DNA of 64,000 nt from Lineus longissimus (Eukaryota > Nemertea > Pilidiophora > Heteronemertea > Lineidae), in contig NC_088310.1 in NCBI RefSeq assembly GCF_910592395.1, forward strand, positions 16,063,501 through 16,127,500, written 5' to 3'. Below are positions 21,921 to 36,900 of the stretch, piece after piece; the first letter of the stretch is position 1; each line of letters begins with the position of its first letter. The notes beneath the pieces are model-generated. The model worked only from the letters and a program-made list of their open reading frames with translations. It did no database searches and was not told the origin of the DNA. Position numbers and translations under genes: made by a program.

Positions 21921-24900
21921 GTGAGTGATTTTTGTATCAGCTGGTGTTGTACGACCTGATGTATTCACCCTGGGAAGTTCACACCCCTTCCCCACCGGCT
22001 GTTTGTTGCAAAATGGCCGACATTCTGTGACGCACGAAATTTGGCAGCACATTTTTACTGTTCACAGTTATATGCGGGAATAAAAAACAATAAAACTCTT
22101 GGGGTGTTTAGATTGATATGTTCTCTTTCCGCCTTGTTAAGGAATTTGTGATCTGACGTGTACAAGAAGCCGTTTCAAATAATTTTCTTCGTATCACTGG
22201 AAAGGTCATTGAGTGCACCCACCCACACTTCACAATCTGCTCTTGCCTGAGCCTACTGTACTGTACTTCCTTGTCGGACCCAACTCAGCTGATCGTCCAA
22301 GTGGCAGTGCCCCTTATCGCTATGGTCGTAGCAAGCATTGTCACGGGATGGATGGGGATCACTGTAGTGGTGTGAATTTGCAGTGAATACATTACTGCTT
22401 ATTTTGAATACATTATAATGGATCGGGTATGCTTCATGTAAAAAGACGGGACTATGTCAGCTGGTGACCACACTCCACAGTGATGGGAGCTCACAGGCCT
22501 GGCTCACATGTTGGCTGCCCAACATTTTCCTGTCGGAAGAAGTTATCTAAAATAATGTGGTTATGCAAGACAGTATCGAAGTAGACACTCGCGTAGCCTA
22601 CAGTAGGCTCACACTAACTTGGCTGGGAAAGGCAAAGGGCATTCTGTTTGTGAGTCTGACGTGCATTCCTTTCAACCATAAATCAAATGGATATGTTAAA
22701 ACCAAGAGAAATAAAGATTGTTGTTGATTACAGAGTGGTTGATATCTGTTTATTTATGCAAGTATCAATTCGTGTCTTGTACCCCCCCCCCCCCCTCCTC
22801 AAGGGTACGACACCTTATCACCCTATAACGACATCTTAAGGCTCAAGCATCACCCTTTTTTCACCAATGCTACTTTTTCTTTCGTCAAGACATCACCATC
22901 AACAATATATCAGTTATCACCGTCATATAAAGTAACCGAACTAATTTTACTGGGTAAGGCTGTATGTTCGACAAGACATCGACACATTAGCATCCTTATT
23001 CTTTCCAGCTTCGCCAAATTTTCACTAAAGGAAAAATAAATACTACTCAAGCATCGGCAAAGATTAGTGGTGATAGCTTAACTACCCTTGAGGAGGGGGG
23101 TACAAGAAACGAATTGATACTTGCATTATGGCTTGTGTGACTGTCGCAACCTATTCACAGTGGGTGACGTTGTCACAACCTGTTGTTGTCAGGTAATGAA
23201 AGACACAACTTTTCATGAGTACTATAGATCCATGCACTTGATTGGGAACAACGTTTACATGACGTAGTGTTGGGCGTCGTCACGTCACCATGCATTTTAC
23301 ATTACTGTAACGTGACGAGACGCGACGTTTTCGTAAACGTTGGTCCCAATCAAGTGCATGGATCTATAGAGTAGTGTCTCAACCAGCCATAGTATAACAA
23401 CCAGCCATAAGGAGTGTCACAACTAACCATAGAGAGTGTCTCAACCAGCCATAGGTGGTGTCACAACCAGACATAATAGTCACAACCGTTGGAGTATGTC
23501 ACAACGAGCCATTGATTGTCACAACCAGCCTTAGGGAGTGTCTGAACCTGCCATGCATAGGTAGTGTCTTGACTAGTTTAATGACACAACCAGCCATAGA
23601 TAGTGCCATAACACGCCATATAGAGTGTCTCGACCAGCCGTAGAACCAGCCATTGAGAGTTTCCTAAGTTTGTATAACAGCCAGCCATTGGGAGTGTCTG
23701 AACCTGTCGTGGGTAGATGTTTTGTCATCTCAAACCATTGGTAGTGTCGCAACCTGTCCTGGATTTTGTCTCCACTTGTCATGGGTGGTGTCACGACCTG
23801 TTGTGGCGAATTTACATGGAGGTCACATTGTCATGTTTCTTGATTGAGTCGAGTCGCACGCTCATGAATAAACAAATCGTATATCTACACATTTTGTCTC
23901 TTCAAATTTGATATGTACAGGGAGGCCCAGAATTATTTTCCCTCGTACAGTAGATTTCTATTGTGTGTCCATTGTGTGAGGGAAAATAATTCTGGCCCAC
24001 CCTGTAGACAGTTATTATGCACTTCTATGTATGTTCACCTACCTTCTATGTAACCTACTTTTCACTTGGGGATAAGTAGGTCAAGGTCATACTCTTATAA
24101 TATCTTGTGTGGGTCTATCTCTAGAGGCCTTCACTATAGTGATCTTCAAATGAATGTCGGAGCTTGACATTGTGCTGGAAATATTTTGAATTGAACCTAA
24201 TTTTCAAGGTCACAGACTGTGGCAGAGGTAAACCTCTAAAATTTCATCAATGATGGGACATTCCCGTCTGATGATTTAATAATTCTAATTGCCCTGGATG
24301 GACATGCAGTCAAGAATCAACCACTGGAGGCCCTTGCATCGCTTTAAAAACTCTGTTGTTAACGTACATGTTGAATCATATACAGTGGAACCCCGGTAAC
24401 ACGACCACTCATGGGACCGTGGTCGGAGTGGTCGTGTTACCGGGGTGGTCGTGTTAGCGGGGTTGGGAATCCCCAGACGAAATACATGATTATTTTTCCC
24501 GCCAAAATTGCCGACTGCATGGCGTGTGTACGCTGTACTACCATAGCAACGCTGCCTGATTGAGATGATGCACGCTCCAAAGTTTTGTTATCATGCCTCG
24601 CAAGAACAGTTCGTCGATAAAATTACATGTTACATTCTCAGAATGAGTTAGAAAAGGTAATTTTGTAACTCATTTTATCCACAAAGTTTCATTATCTGCC
24701 CGACGTGACGCATTTGCGGGCAATTTGGTGAATCATCCTCCATGTACCCGACTGTTTGTGACGATTGAAGTAAACTTGTCGTGTGATTCCACGTGAATGA
24801 TGAGTTGAGTAATGCCACAGTTTTAATCAAATCTATTTTCAGTCAAAATATTTAAAGAAATATAAAATGATACTGTAGTAAATCAACCAAGTTCTCCATA

Positions 24901-27900
24901 TCATAAAACATTCAAACGTCTCGCAAGCTTGTTATTGTCATGAGTGTGGTCTTCAAACTACCCGCCGTTTATTATAAGTTCATATGCAAATCACGCAAAT
25001 CACATGATTTTGCTGCTGCTGAGTGCGCATGTCTGGTACTGAACTGGCTCAGTGATGAAAACAAACCATGAAAACGTCAGAAAAGGAAAGTTTATTTATT
25101 CATTTACACTTACACAATTGATCATACCTGCAAAATCACATTGTATTTTTTGTTTTCATATGTATTCCCATGGCCATTGTCCCCGTCTCAACAAAGCTTG
25201 GCAGCGAGGTGCTAATTACTATGCCGTGGTCGCGACCGATTACGGCAATTAGGCCTGGTGGTCGGGTTAGCGGGGTTGATTTTCAGTTTGGGACCGGCCA
25301 GGCCAGTGGTCGCGGTCGGGGTACCGGGGTGGTCGTCTTAGCGGGGGTCTCTTAAATAATGGTAATTAGAGAGGAAACCATTCGGGACCGGAGAATCGTG
25401 GTCGCGTTAGCAGGGTGGTCGCGTTACCGGGGTGGTCGCCAACCGGGGTTCCACTGTACGTGACTTCTTTAATTTCGGCCTTTTTGGTAGTTCCACACCC
25501 TTTGGTAGTGACACAACATGTTGAAAGGACATGGATGATGCCACATCTTGATGAAATGGGTTATAATGGCATTTTAAAATGTATGTTAAACATTCTAAAA
25601 CACCCGAGTGAGAATATTAATGGATAATGTATAATACTAATAGCCTCAATTTCACCACAGAGGTTTGGGTGAGACAACCCAAACTGCTTGGGTTGGTGCA
25701 AAAAGTGGAAGCATTTCAAACACCATTATTCGATATTCAGTTTGAGATGTTTCAGAATAGAAAATAATACCTCACTGTCGGTATTGATTGTCTCACCCAA
25801 ACCGCTCGGGTGGAGCTAAACTATTGGCCAAAACCTCGGCTACGTCTCTGTTCTGGTCTACATTTTAGCTCCATGGGTGAGACAACCAATTACAATACCT
25901 CCAGTTCCGTATCCATTCCTTAAGTTGCTCTTGGTTCATGTGTCTGTATTTTAAAATGCTATCTGACAATGTGACCTCTGAGCCTTTGGCATGGCAACTG
26001 CCTCAGTTTTGCACTGGCAAACCCTAGGAATCAGGATGGCTGACTGTTGAAAGATTGATTGTTATTGTATGTTTTTGTATTTTGTTGATTTCAGCTGACC
26101 ATGTCCATTTCAAAATCCTCATCCCTAGTGTAGCAGCAGGTGCAATTATTGGTAAAGGTGGCGAAACATTAACGCAAAAACAAAAAGAAACAGGAGCAAG
26201 AGTCAAAATGTCAAAAGCTAACGATTTTTATCCAGGTAAGTTTATTTTCTATATTGTAGTGTTTTTGCAGTTTATTTCTAAAACTGCCCAGGTTTTTCAA
26301 TCTGCTGAATTTGGCAATTTACCTTCTCCCCAAAACTGCTTTGATCCCCACAATAACCATTAGAGACGACCAATAGCTGTCACTGGTTCTGGTTCTGAGT
26401 AATAAATTGCTAATTCCCATGCAGGATATATAGGTGATCTATTTATATTAAAGCGGTGGTCCCCTATTTATGATTTAGTTCGCTGATACTTCAAAATTGA
26501 TGCCAGTCACATCAGCAGCGATTGTATAAAAATAATCGCCGAGGACATGTAGATCGATTGCAATCTTCTCTGAAAACAGTTCCTTGTATGCAATATCGTA
26601 CAGAGCAATTGAAACAATTTTTGGTTTTTTTTCCATTTGTGCTTTACCAATGTAATGTGGCATTAAGCGGAAACCCTTTCAAATGTTGGCATTGAGTTGT
26701 GAAGCCCCTTACTTGCTATAATTTGACATGCCCTCTGTTCTGACTAAACTTGACAGTTACATGTGTGTCTACCTGCCAAACAAGGCCCATTGCTATTAAA
26801 CTAAAGTTAAAGGTCGTCTGAAGATCATTTGGTTGGAAATATTTTTTTTGCAGTGAGTGAGAAGAATGTCCTATGTAAAGGACATTTTTAGGTAAATGTT
26901 TTGTAGGTCAAATTATGGAGACCCTGTGCATGTGGAGAAAAAAAACTTTGACTGTTAGATCAAGAGTTTGCCCCGCAATCCTGTATGGTTGTCCGAACTG
27001 AATTGGAAAAACAAGCATGACAGTGGTTTGATTATTGCCAAACTCATTCATTGCACACAAGTCAAGCTTGTTTACTTCATTCTCTTAGAAAGATGACGAT
27101 ATGGAACTTGAAGATGACCTATTTATTTTCAAATTCCTGATTCCCTGCTACCTTGGTCAGTTTTAAAAATTAATTAATGAAACGACGTCACCCAGAATTC
27201 CATGATATGATAGGCCACATGCAACCACTTCCAAATCCAACCAATAATTGTTGAAATCGTTGAAATTTGACAAAAAATTGGTTTTACAGCTTGTCCAAAT
27301 GAAATCATAGAACAGGAAAGATATTTGGAACTACAGTAGAACCTCTCTATATGGACACCCTCGTGATTGACAAATGCTGTCCTTAATAGAGAGGTGTCCT
27401 GATTGAGAGGTCAAATTGAATGGAAACAACCAATTTGGGACAAAACTAGTGTCCTTAATATAGAGAGGTTGTCCTTAATAGAGAGGTGTCCGCTAAGGGA
27501 GTTTCCAAGTTATTTTACAAACCATAAAACAATCGAAAAGATGATGGTTCAAAATTGTCCTTTAAACTTTTTTATGAAAAAATTGCTAATAAAATGTATG
27601 TTCTTTTGCAGCCACAATGGAACGAGTATGTTTAATAACAGGAACAGTAGAAGCTATAACTAGTATACACAATTTTATAATGGAGAAGATCTTAGAAAAA
27701 CCAGATCCTAATCCAAAACCTGTAGACGGTGAATTAAAAGTGAATTTAGAAAGACATAAACAGGTAAATGAATTTTCTTTGTAGCTTGTTGATTTCTCAT
27801 TACTCATGATAGCCCTGGTCACATTGCTCAATGACAGAATGAGCCATGAATTATTTTGTAAATGGGACAAATTTGGTACGATGTTAGCATTGCCCTGAGC

Positions 27901-30900
27901 TGTGCATCAGACATTTTGAAACGTTGACCTTTTAATTCTATATCAAAGGTACATTTGGTGATGGAATTCTGGAGGACATATTAAGGTTCAGATGCTAGTA
28001 GCAACAGTAAAGGTGGGTGCAGCTGAACCTTCTGTCTGCGGCCAGCTCTGAACCTCAACTACACATTAGAGTGTTGTTGGATTCCAGACTTTCTAATCAA
28101 GCTGATCTCCAAATTGTCATTTCATTTCATATGGCTGGACTTGCAGGGTCACTAAGGATTCAGAATGGCAGATTTAGTTGCGTTTGTCAAGGTGAAAGTT
28201 TTGTCTGGCGTACACTGAGGTGCAGGCTAATACCCGTAGTTGATGGTAGTGTACCAGTTACTTGCTTGCAAAATATTCAGTTTTTTGCAATTTATTCAAT
28301 GGGTCTTATGCAAGGCCTTTCATTAACCTGATGCAGTGCACCCTAAATTGTGTAGTGCAAAGGTTTTTCCTACATTGTAACACAAAAGATCTCAAGATTT
28401 GTTTCAAAACCACTCTAAAAGTGAGTAAACTGGGTTGAACAAGGTGCCCAGAACTTTTTTCTGTTTTGATTACAGTGTGTTGGGTGGCTTATTACCAGTA
28501 CCTGGCTAACCTCTAATATAAAGAATATAATTTTTTGGAGGGGGGAGGGGGGAGATCTTCATCCTTACAACTTATATTATACAAATCGAAATGAGATAAA
28601 AGGCCTGATCATTATTTTTAAGTTAGGGTTAAGTGAAGTCCAGCCATGCTCCAGCCATGCTCCAGCCATGCTCCACTGACACAAGTCCATTCTCATCCTT
28701 CCATAGCTCATTCGGCCATTTAGGTTTAAACCATGCATCTCATCACTGATCACACTAACCCTTTTACCACCAGTGCAGGGATCCCATAGAAGAACAGATT
28801 ACTGACGGTTTTTACCAACGTTTAAAATGGTATCTGTACCTGTTAGAAATTTCCAATAACAATATTTCATTTAGTTGAAACAATTCAATATTCGGCTGGC
28901 GCTTAATGTAAAAAGTTGTGATTAGATCGTTGCCTTCAGTTAAATCTGTAAAACTATTTTAAAGTCAGAAGCACTTGGTGCCGTTTATACTCTGGTAACT
29001 AGTAAGTGGTCACCTGACCTTGGATGTTATGAGTTCGTTGCATGTGGTGCGCTCAAGCTTGTGAAAGGGTTAATCTTAACATTTCAGATAATTCCATGAT
29101 ATGGTCATCTACTACTTTAAAAAGACACATTAATACAGATTTAATTACTTCTAACGTTTAAATTGGAATTCTTGATTTTTAAGACCATATGTCTAAGATG
29201 TAAATCTTGAACCTGAATTTTAGACTCACTAACCATTTCATTGTGAGTGTGTGTGGGTGGGTGGGTGGGGCACAAGGACTCGTCTCTTGAGAAAGGAAGA
29301 TATCATAAGCTTGAATAATGTTGTGTGTTTTTTTTGTTGTTGCTGCAGTACAGAAGCCTAGGTTTGCTGTGTCTACCTTTTTGGTGACTTTGACCTTTGG
29401 TGCACTTGACAAGCCTTCCTTCAGGTTTCTCAAAGCTGAAAGGCCCAAATGTTAACAATGGGAGACGTGGTTTTATTCATGATTCCTAATGTCACACCGG
29501 TACCGGTAGTATTAAATGCTATCAATGTATCAAAGTGGATCAGCTTGTAGTATGGTAGGCCCGTATACATGGTTTGGTGAAAACCTCAATGATTATTGTT
29601 GGCTTATAAGCTAGTGATTGATTGACGGCCTCAGGACTTAATATTTGCTGTAGATCATTCACATGTGTGTTTAACTATGGCTAGACATACATTTTATGTA
29701 TGACGTATTTCTATTATAATTCATGTAAAGCATATTTGTGTCTTCACACAATGTCAGAAGGGGAATTTGGGAAATAATCATAATTCATTCATAAAGCAAT
29801 ATTTAATATGGGTCTGTGTGCCCAACATGTGATTGCAAGTCTTGTTATACAAATGTAATAGTACTGGTGATATATTTGTACAAGATATTCATTATTATGG
29901 GGACTTCAAAATGCCAATAGGCATCTTCACCATGAATTTATACCTGATTGGTCTACACAAGGCCTACCATTCTTCAACTGTGACCTTTCTGAATAACCAT
30001 GAATCACTTGACATGTCATTTCACTTTCAGAATGTCCCCCTTTCCATTAACCAATTCCATTTATTGTTTCCACAGATATGTACACCCTGAAGTGAATATT
30101 CGCTGCCATTTCATCTTAGATGTTGTTCGTTGATAGCTTATCTGTCCTGAATGACTTTGGCATCTTGGCCTGACCGACACAATACCTACATGTACATCTC
30201 GCAAATGGTTCTCATTGACCTTGATGACAATGACAGTGCTGACTCATGGTGAAAGTTTTTTGTGATCAATTTCAGTTAGAAACCTTTGACCCGATCAGTG
30301 ATCTGACATTAACAGCCTTGTCAGCAGTTAGACCCCCTTTGACTCCGTCTGTTTTCTGAGGTTTTAGCCTTTGGTTCAATTTATTGAAAGCAGTCAGATA
30401 TCCCTTGACATTTCACAGCCTTTGTTTCAATTTCTTGACAGCAGTTCGACATGTTTTGACTCAGTCACTGTTCTGACAATCACAGCCTTTGGTTCAGTTC
30501 CCTGACAGCAGTTAAACCCCTTAGCCTTTTGGTTTGATTTATTGAAAGCAGTCAGACATCCGTTGACATTTCACAGCCTTTGGTTCACTATCTCAGTTTG
30601 GCATCCTTTGACTCTAAGTCAGTATTCTGACATTAAGAGCCTGGTTAATTTCTTGACAACAGTTAGAAATTCTTTAACTCGATCACTGCTCGCACATAAA
30701 CGGCCTTTGGTTCCATTCCTTGACAGCAGTTGAAGCTTCTTATCTAATTTTGTGACTATGACAGCCTTGGTTCAATTCCTCACCAGCAATTGACACGTTT
30801 AGGCCAGTTTTATGACAACAGCCTTTGGTCAAATTCCTCAACTGCAATGGCCTTTGTGGATTTATGTTTTGACTAAGACAGCCTTTGGTCCAATTTCTTG

Positions 30901-33900
30901 ACGGTATGTGTGGATTATCTCATTGAGGTCATGACAGTACTGCCAGTGACTGACAGCATTTTGATCATCACCCTTACCATCCCGTCCTTGACCCTTGGCA
31001 ATACTTGAGACAGTGTACATTGATTCAGAGAGACACTGAGAGTTGGCCTTTCATAAGTCCACATTTCTTCTGGATTTTAATTGAGACAGCAAGGGCCCCC
31101 TCTTTGTTAAGACAATCATGGTAAACAATATCAACACCCATTACATGTAATGTATGAATTCTCACTCATGATGAACAAAATCAACACCCATTACATGTAA
31201 TGTATGAATTCTCCCTCATGATGAACAATATCAACACCCATTACATGTAATGTATGAATTGTCACTCATGATGAACAATATCAACACCCATTACATGTAA
31301 CGTATGATTTCTTACTCATCATCATCATTTCCATCAGTCATTTCATTCTCATTATCCATGTTATCTTTTGTCTCTCTTAACAATTCGCTGTAGATTTTTA
31401 TGTATTTTGTGAACATTTTGCAACATAAAATTTAAATCAAAATTATCTTGTTACTAATATTTGATATGTGTTTATTACTGAGTGCACTGTGACCAGGGCT
31501 GTTTCTCATTCCTCATTTTCATGTATGGTACATATATGATCTGCTGAACTAGTGGATCAGTCATTTTGCATGCTTATGACAGAGACTGGTTTTAATATGC
31601 TGTGAATTTCCTTTATAGCTTGGTTGCACTTCCAGTGATCTTGTTGAACACAACCTGGGCCTGGTGTTCCTTAGCCTGCAAAACCAGAACATTTTAGGTA
31701 GAGAAAGGGTGGCCATTAAATTGCGATTTTTATTGTTGTAAAATTTAAGCAAGTAAACTGGTATGATGTAAAATCCTCCAGTTCAGGAACAGTCCATAAA
31801 CATTGATGTGCATCACAATCCTAACCAGGGTCCAATCTTAGCAGTGTTTCGGGACCATCTGATTTCAAATGGGCAACTTCTTTGCATAGTGAGGTTGCCC
31901 AACCGGCAACCGCATATTTTATTCATCTTTTTCCTGAAAAACACATTGGAGAACTACTGGTTTGAGAAGAAGAACGACCAGCTCTGCTTGGTCTAGAATT
32001 AAAGCCTTGACCAATGAAAGCCTCAAAAATTGACCAATCTGAAAAATTTGCTCCATCCCCATTGGCTCCACCTGGCACTAGGTCATCTACAATCTTCCTC
32101 CACCTCCAGCGTTTGTCTCAGGTTGCCTCCAATGTTCTTTACTTGTTTACTAATTGTGATTTGTGAAGTTGCATCCATTATTTTTCCTTAAGTTGTGGTT
32201 AACATGATCATTTTAGGTGCAACCTTGCTGTTAATAAATGTATTGTCTGGCCAAAGGTGACTTTGAAGTTGGAAGAGATGTTCTATGGTTTATTATAGTC
32301 TGGCACAGAACAAGATACATGTATTCTCAAAGATATTTTATGATGATGAGACATTCCATAATTCCCTCAATCTAATTGACCTTGATTCCAATTATCAAGT
32401 TAGAATGAAATATTGATGTTTACTTCTGTTTGAGAATGTATCAATGATGTGGGGCATTTTATGTTCCTGTCCATTAATTGGGTGTAGTATCTATTTTGAT
32501 GACAGGACTATCAGGTCATTTATCAGATACATAATACCAGCACATGTAGTACTGTCCAACAATCAGATGGACAGGATTTATCTGTACATTCAAACCTGGC
32601 AACTTCTTTCCCTGAACATTTAAAAAAACACTAATACTGTATCTTGTTCTAGGATTTCAGTGCATAGTCAATTGCTGTCTTTTATATTACATACAAGTTG
32701 GATATGAAGAACTTTTGACATTGTCAATTAAAAAGCATATTTCAGAACTTCATAGTTTTCTTTGGTCAGGAATATAGCAATAGCATTCCCCTCTTTCGCT
32801 TTCTATGAATATGCACTTACAACGTTTACAGATCTGACATCCAGCTGCTGTCGCTTTTTGTTCCTGAAAGATTCCTTCAAAATAATAAATCAGACAAGAT
32901 GAACAATTTTACATGTAGAATTGTCTTGATTGGTTCTCTTTTTTGACCGACTAGACTAGTGTTGGTTCCAGTCCTGTGGTGGTGGTGAGCTTGGTGATGA
33001 ATCGTCTGTTTATGCTCAGAATCCGCTCGTTTGATCCTCCCCAAACTGCCTTCACACTGTTACACTACCTCCTGTTCACTTTACCATACAAACTTATTTA
33101 GCCAGCCACATAGGTACATTCTCACCTAGAATATTTCTCTAGTTTTTCTGCACTATTTTGAGGTGTAGGATAATATTTCAGACGTGAAACTCTCAAATCT
33201 ATTCTACTGTTGGCAAGTGTATACTTGAACTAAGATAATGTGGTCAATAGACTACAGTGTATTAACAGAGCATCTGAGACCTGGTGGAATGACTAAAACT
33301 GCTTCTTACTTTGAAACCTGAAAAGTCTCTGTGATCCAGTTACCCATTTGAAGACACCTGAAGTAGTCTACTTAGGCAGCTTCAGCAGTTGGTTGGTAAG
33401 ATCTGTACCATTTTATCTTCATATTTGCCATGTTTCCTCATGTCTAGGTTTGGTGTTGATATGTGTCTATATTCTCATTTCATTCATCTGTCTCATCTCT
33501 CATGTCTTCATGCTATTCATTATGATATTCATCATGACCGAGGTCACTAACTACCAAAACTGAATAATTGAATAAAAATTTTATTCAACTACAAAATTAC
33601 AAACCCAATACCATTTTTGACAAGAGTTGCGAGCTTGGTTTATTAGTTAATCCAATCTGTTCAGCAAATTTTAGACATGACTTGTCTTTGGGAGGATGTT
33701 AACTTGAAAAAATGAAAAATAAAAATTCTTATCTTTTAAGGAGTTTGGTAGTATGTGAACTTTATACATACATCAATTTTTGGAAGCTGGTCATATAGGT
33801 AATTACACGAAAAAATCTGTTCTGGAAAAAAATATTCACACTTTATAGGTGACTGACTGCCTCTTTAGGCAAAGTGTTCAGCTGATTTCAAGAAATACAA

Positions 33901-36900
33901 TCAGGGCCGCACAATGGTCATGAGGATTAAGTGTGTTTAGAAAAGTTGTTGCCAGCTCTGATCTGATCCTATCAGATAGTGTGGTATAAAGCCTGATTTA
34001 AGAAGAGAAATCATCGATCTTCTTACTGGTTATCTTAGAATACCATGTTATAAATAAAATGTTGATGACAGAGCTGAAATCATGTCCTAAATTGGCTAAA
34101 GTCGTGAGTGGTGCAATAGTTTTTAAAGTGACCTTCTTTATCAAGATCAATGTCACTTCAACCTGACATTAAAACAAAACTGCAGATAATTCTGTTGTTT
34201 CCCTTTTGATATCATGTCAATGGTGTATTCGATCCTATTATAAGCCTGAAGTATTGTCAAAGTCTTTAGAAGCTTATGAAAGTCTTTAGATTCTACAGAG
34301 TAAACAGTAACATACATGAGCTTTGTTAAGAAAATGGCTTTCAATAGATTTCAATTAGCAAGCAAAGGTTCGATGTCATTTCAGGGCATATCATCAATAA
34401 AATAGTCATCAGCTATATAGATTACATGAAATTATAATTGCACATGCACTTTCTGTATTGTTTTATGATTTAATGATTTCCCTAAAAGATGATTGTAAAT
34501 ACAGGCCGATATATATGATCAGCTTTCAAAGTTATAGTCACGAGGAATGTTTAAATTCTTGGTTGTGCTGTAATCAATTTCTTTTCACAAAATTTTTATT
34601 TCATTGGTTTTACGAGGTTTCTTTGATATCAAACAGTGCAAATCACAGTGGTCAGTCAGCACTACTTGTCATGACTTTTGGCTGAAGATGGTGCATTCTA
34701 AATATCCTTTGCACCTGTTTTTGATTTTGTCCAATATTCAAATTATTTTCAAAAATTGATGGAAAGAACTTCTTTCCGCTTTTCCTTTGCATCATCGGTG
34801 GAGGGCGGCTTCTTTCTTACACAATATTTGTTTCAACAACAAGCACCCTCAGAAACCAAACCTTCCTCTGGCATCTTTTTTCAACCATACATGTCTATAC
34901 CAACTTGGTTCTGGTGACCAGTTGGAATGGACGGATTCCTCTTTCATCAAGACTGGGCCAGCCCACCATATCTTATTGTTATATGTATCTGTGCACCTTC
35001 ATCCTGCAGTGTGATTGGCATCTGCCTCATTCTATCTAGCCAATCTCGACTGCCCCTATTGACATTTCTTTCCAGAGAGATGTGAATTGTGTCCTTGAAA
35101 AGTGTTTTTTTGCTGTAACCAAGTCCTTTACTGTAACATAACCAAATAAAAACGGAATTGGCAGAATTGGCCTAGGTATGTTGTGAGAAAGTGAGAGTCT
35201 CCTGCTTTGAATGTACAGTGTATTCCAAAATATACCATGTCAACATTTAGGGACAGATTACAGCAAGGGCACAATTTTCATTTTGACAGACTTCATCATT
35301 TGCATATTGATGTCAAGGGAAGTTCCAGTCCCGGTCCCCTCTTGACAATGGCACGAATTGTCAAACTGTGATAGATGTTTTCCCCTAACAGGCTCCATTT
35401 TCAGCCCATCAAACCAAGATCGACGTCACTTGCATACAACAATATTGTTAACCTTGTCCCTGTGAATCATTTTATGAAGTAAACATAGTATGCCCCCTGT
35501 TCTCCAGGACAACAGCCATGATTTGTATGAGAGAAAATATCCTTCTTCCCATAGATTGCTGGTAGGTATCCAGGAAACAATTATATCAACATGTAATTGT
35601 TATAACTGTTCATTCATCTAAAAAACAATCATTACACAACTCCATGCTTTTGCAATGTTGAATTTTGAATGGTGATTTGTATTGTAACGTATTTACAGTA
35701 TGAATTCAAATTGTATTGCAACAGGTTTTCAGTATCAATGTGAATGAAAAGTGTTGACCTGTTTTCAGTATGAATTTGGATTGTATTGTAGCATATTTTA
35801 CAGTATGAATTAAAATTGTTGTATCAGGTTCACAGTGTGAATATGAAATCACACTTATTCATTGGTCTCAATGCATTGAAAGAGTGTTCTCCTGATAAAA
35901 ATGACTGCCATCTTTAAGAAAATTCCAAATCCTCTGCCATCCAATCTTAAATGTCCAGAAATTGACCTTCAAAATCTGGTGCACTTGATCCGTTTTCTTT
36001 AGCAATGTCACCTAACATTTTGGGCATTTGGTTCTGAAAAAGTATCATCCTTCAGAAAAACCTTGTGCCATCCAGTTTACATCAAACCTTCATCATTTCA
36101 TTCTGACAGTGAAACAAACTATGAAGTGTCCTTAAACCTGTGTCCATTCCAATCTAAAATAAACCTTTATTTTATACTGACGAAACTATGAAGTATTCTT
36201 AGACTATCTTTTGTCAATGCATTCCCAAAACTTGTTCCATTCCCATCTAAAATAAACCTTTATCTTATACCAGTAGTTGACGAAACTATGAAGTATTCTT
36301 AGACTATCTTTTGTCAATGCATTCCCAAAACGTGTTCCATTCAAAGTTAACATAAACCTTTATTTCATACCAAAGATCAAAGGTCACCCCTGTTTGGTAG
36401 CACATGTGACCTTAAAGGCCTACGCCGTTCGTTAAAAAAATTGATTTTGTAATTGAATTTGAAAATTGTCAATTGCTTAAATACAAGCTAAGTATAAATT
36501 CCAGCATTTCCGTTGTGTAGACTGTGTATACAAGTACAGTGGAACTTCTCTATTAAGGACACCCTCGGGACTGACCAGTGCTGTCCTTAATAGAGATGTG
36601 TCCTGATTAGAGAGGTCAAATTGAATTGAAACAACCACTTTGGGACCAAAACTAGTATCCTTAATAGAGAGGTGTCCGCTAAGGGAGGTTCCACTGTAGT
36701 ATAAATACCAAGTTGCAGCAAAATTGTATTCAAAATAACTGCACTATCGCATTGTGTATTAGTGGATTTCTATTTTAACTGGACCACAAGTAATTACGAA
36801 CGGTGTACCCCTTTAGAATTAATGTCCCTACACATTTGTAGTTGGGTCCGACCTAATTTTTTGACCTGTGCTGCTAAAATGAGCAATTTTTGAATGTCAG

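Larger units (their letters stand above)
21921..26094 (+). other. NOVA intron 1, 4174 bp
   Basis: It begins GTGAGT and ends TTGATTTCAG. It holds at least four TIR elements (22757, 23222, 23918, 24383) and a minisatellite (23126-23800). 25670-25890 has motifs GTTTGGGTGAGACAA in both orientations, perhaps another degraded element. Confidence 0.85.
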
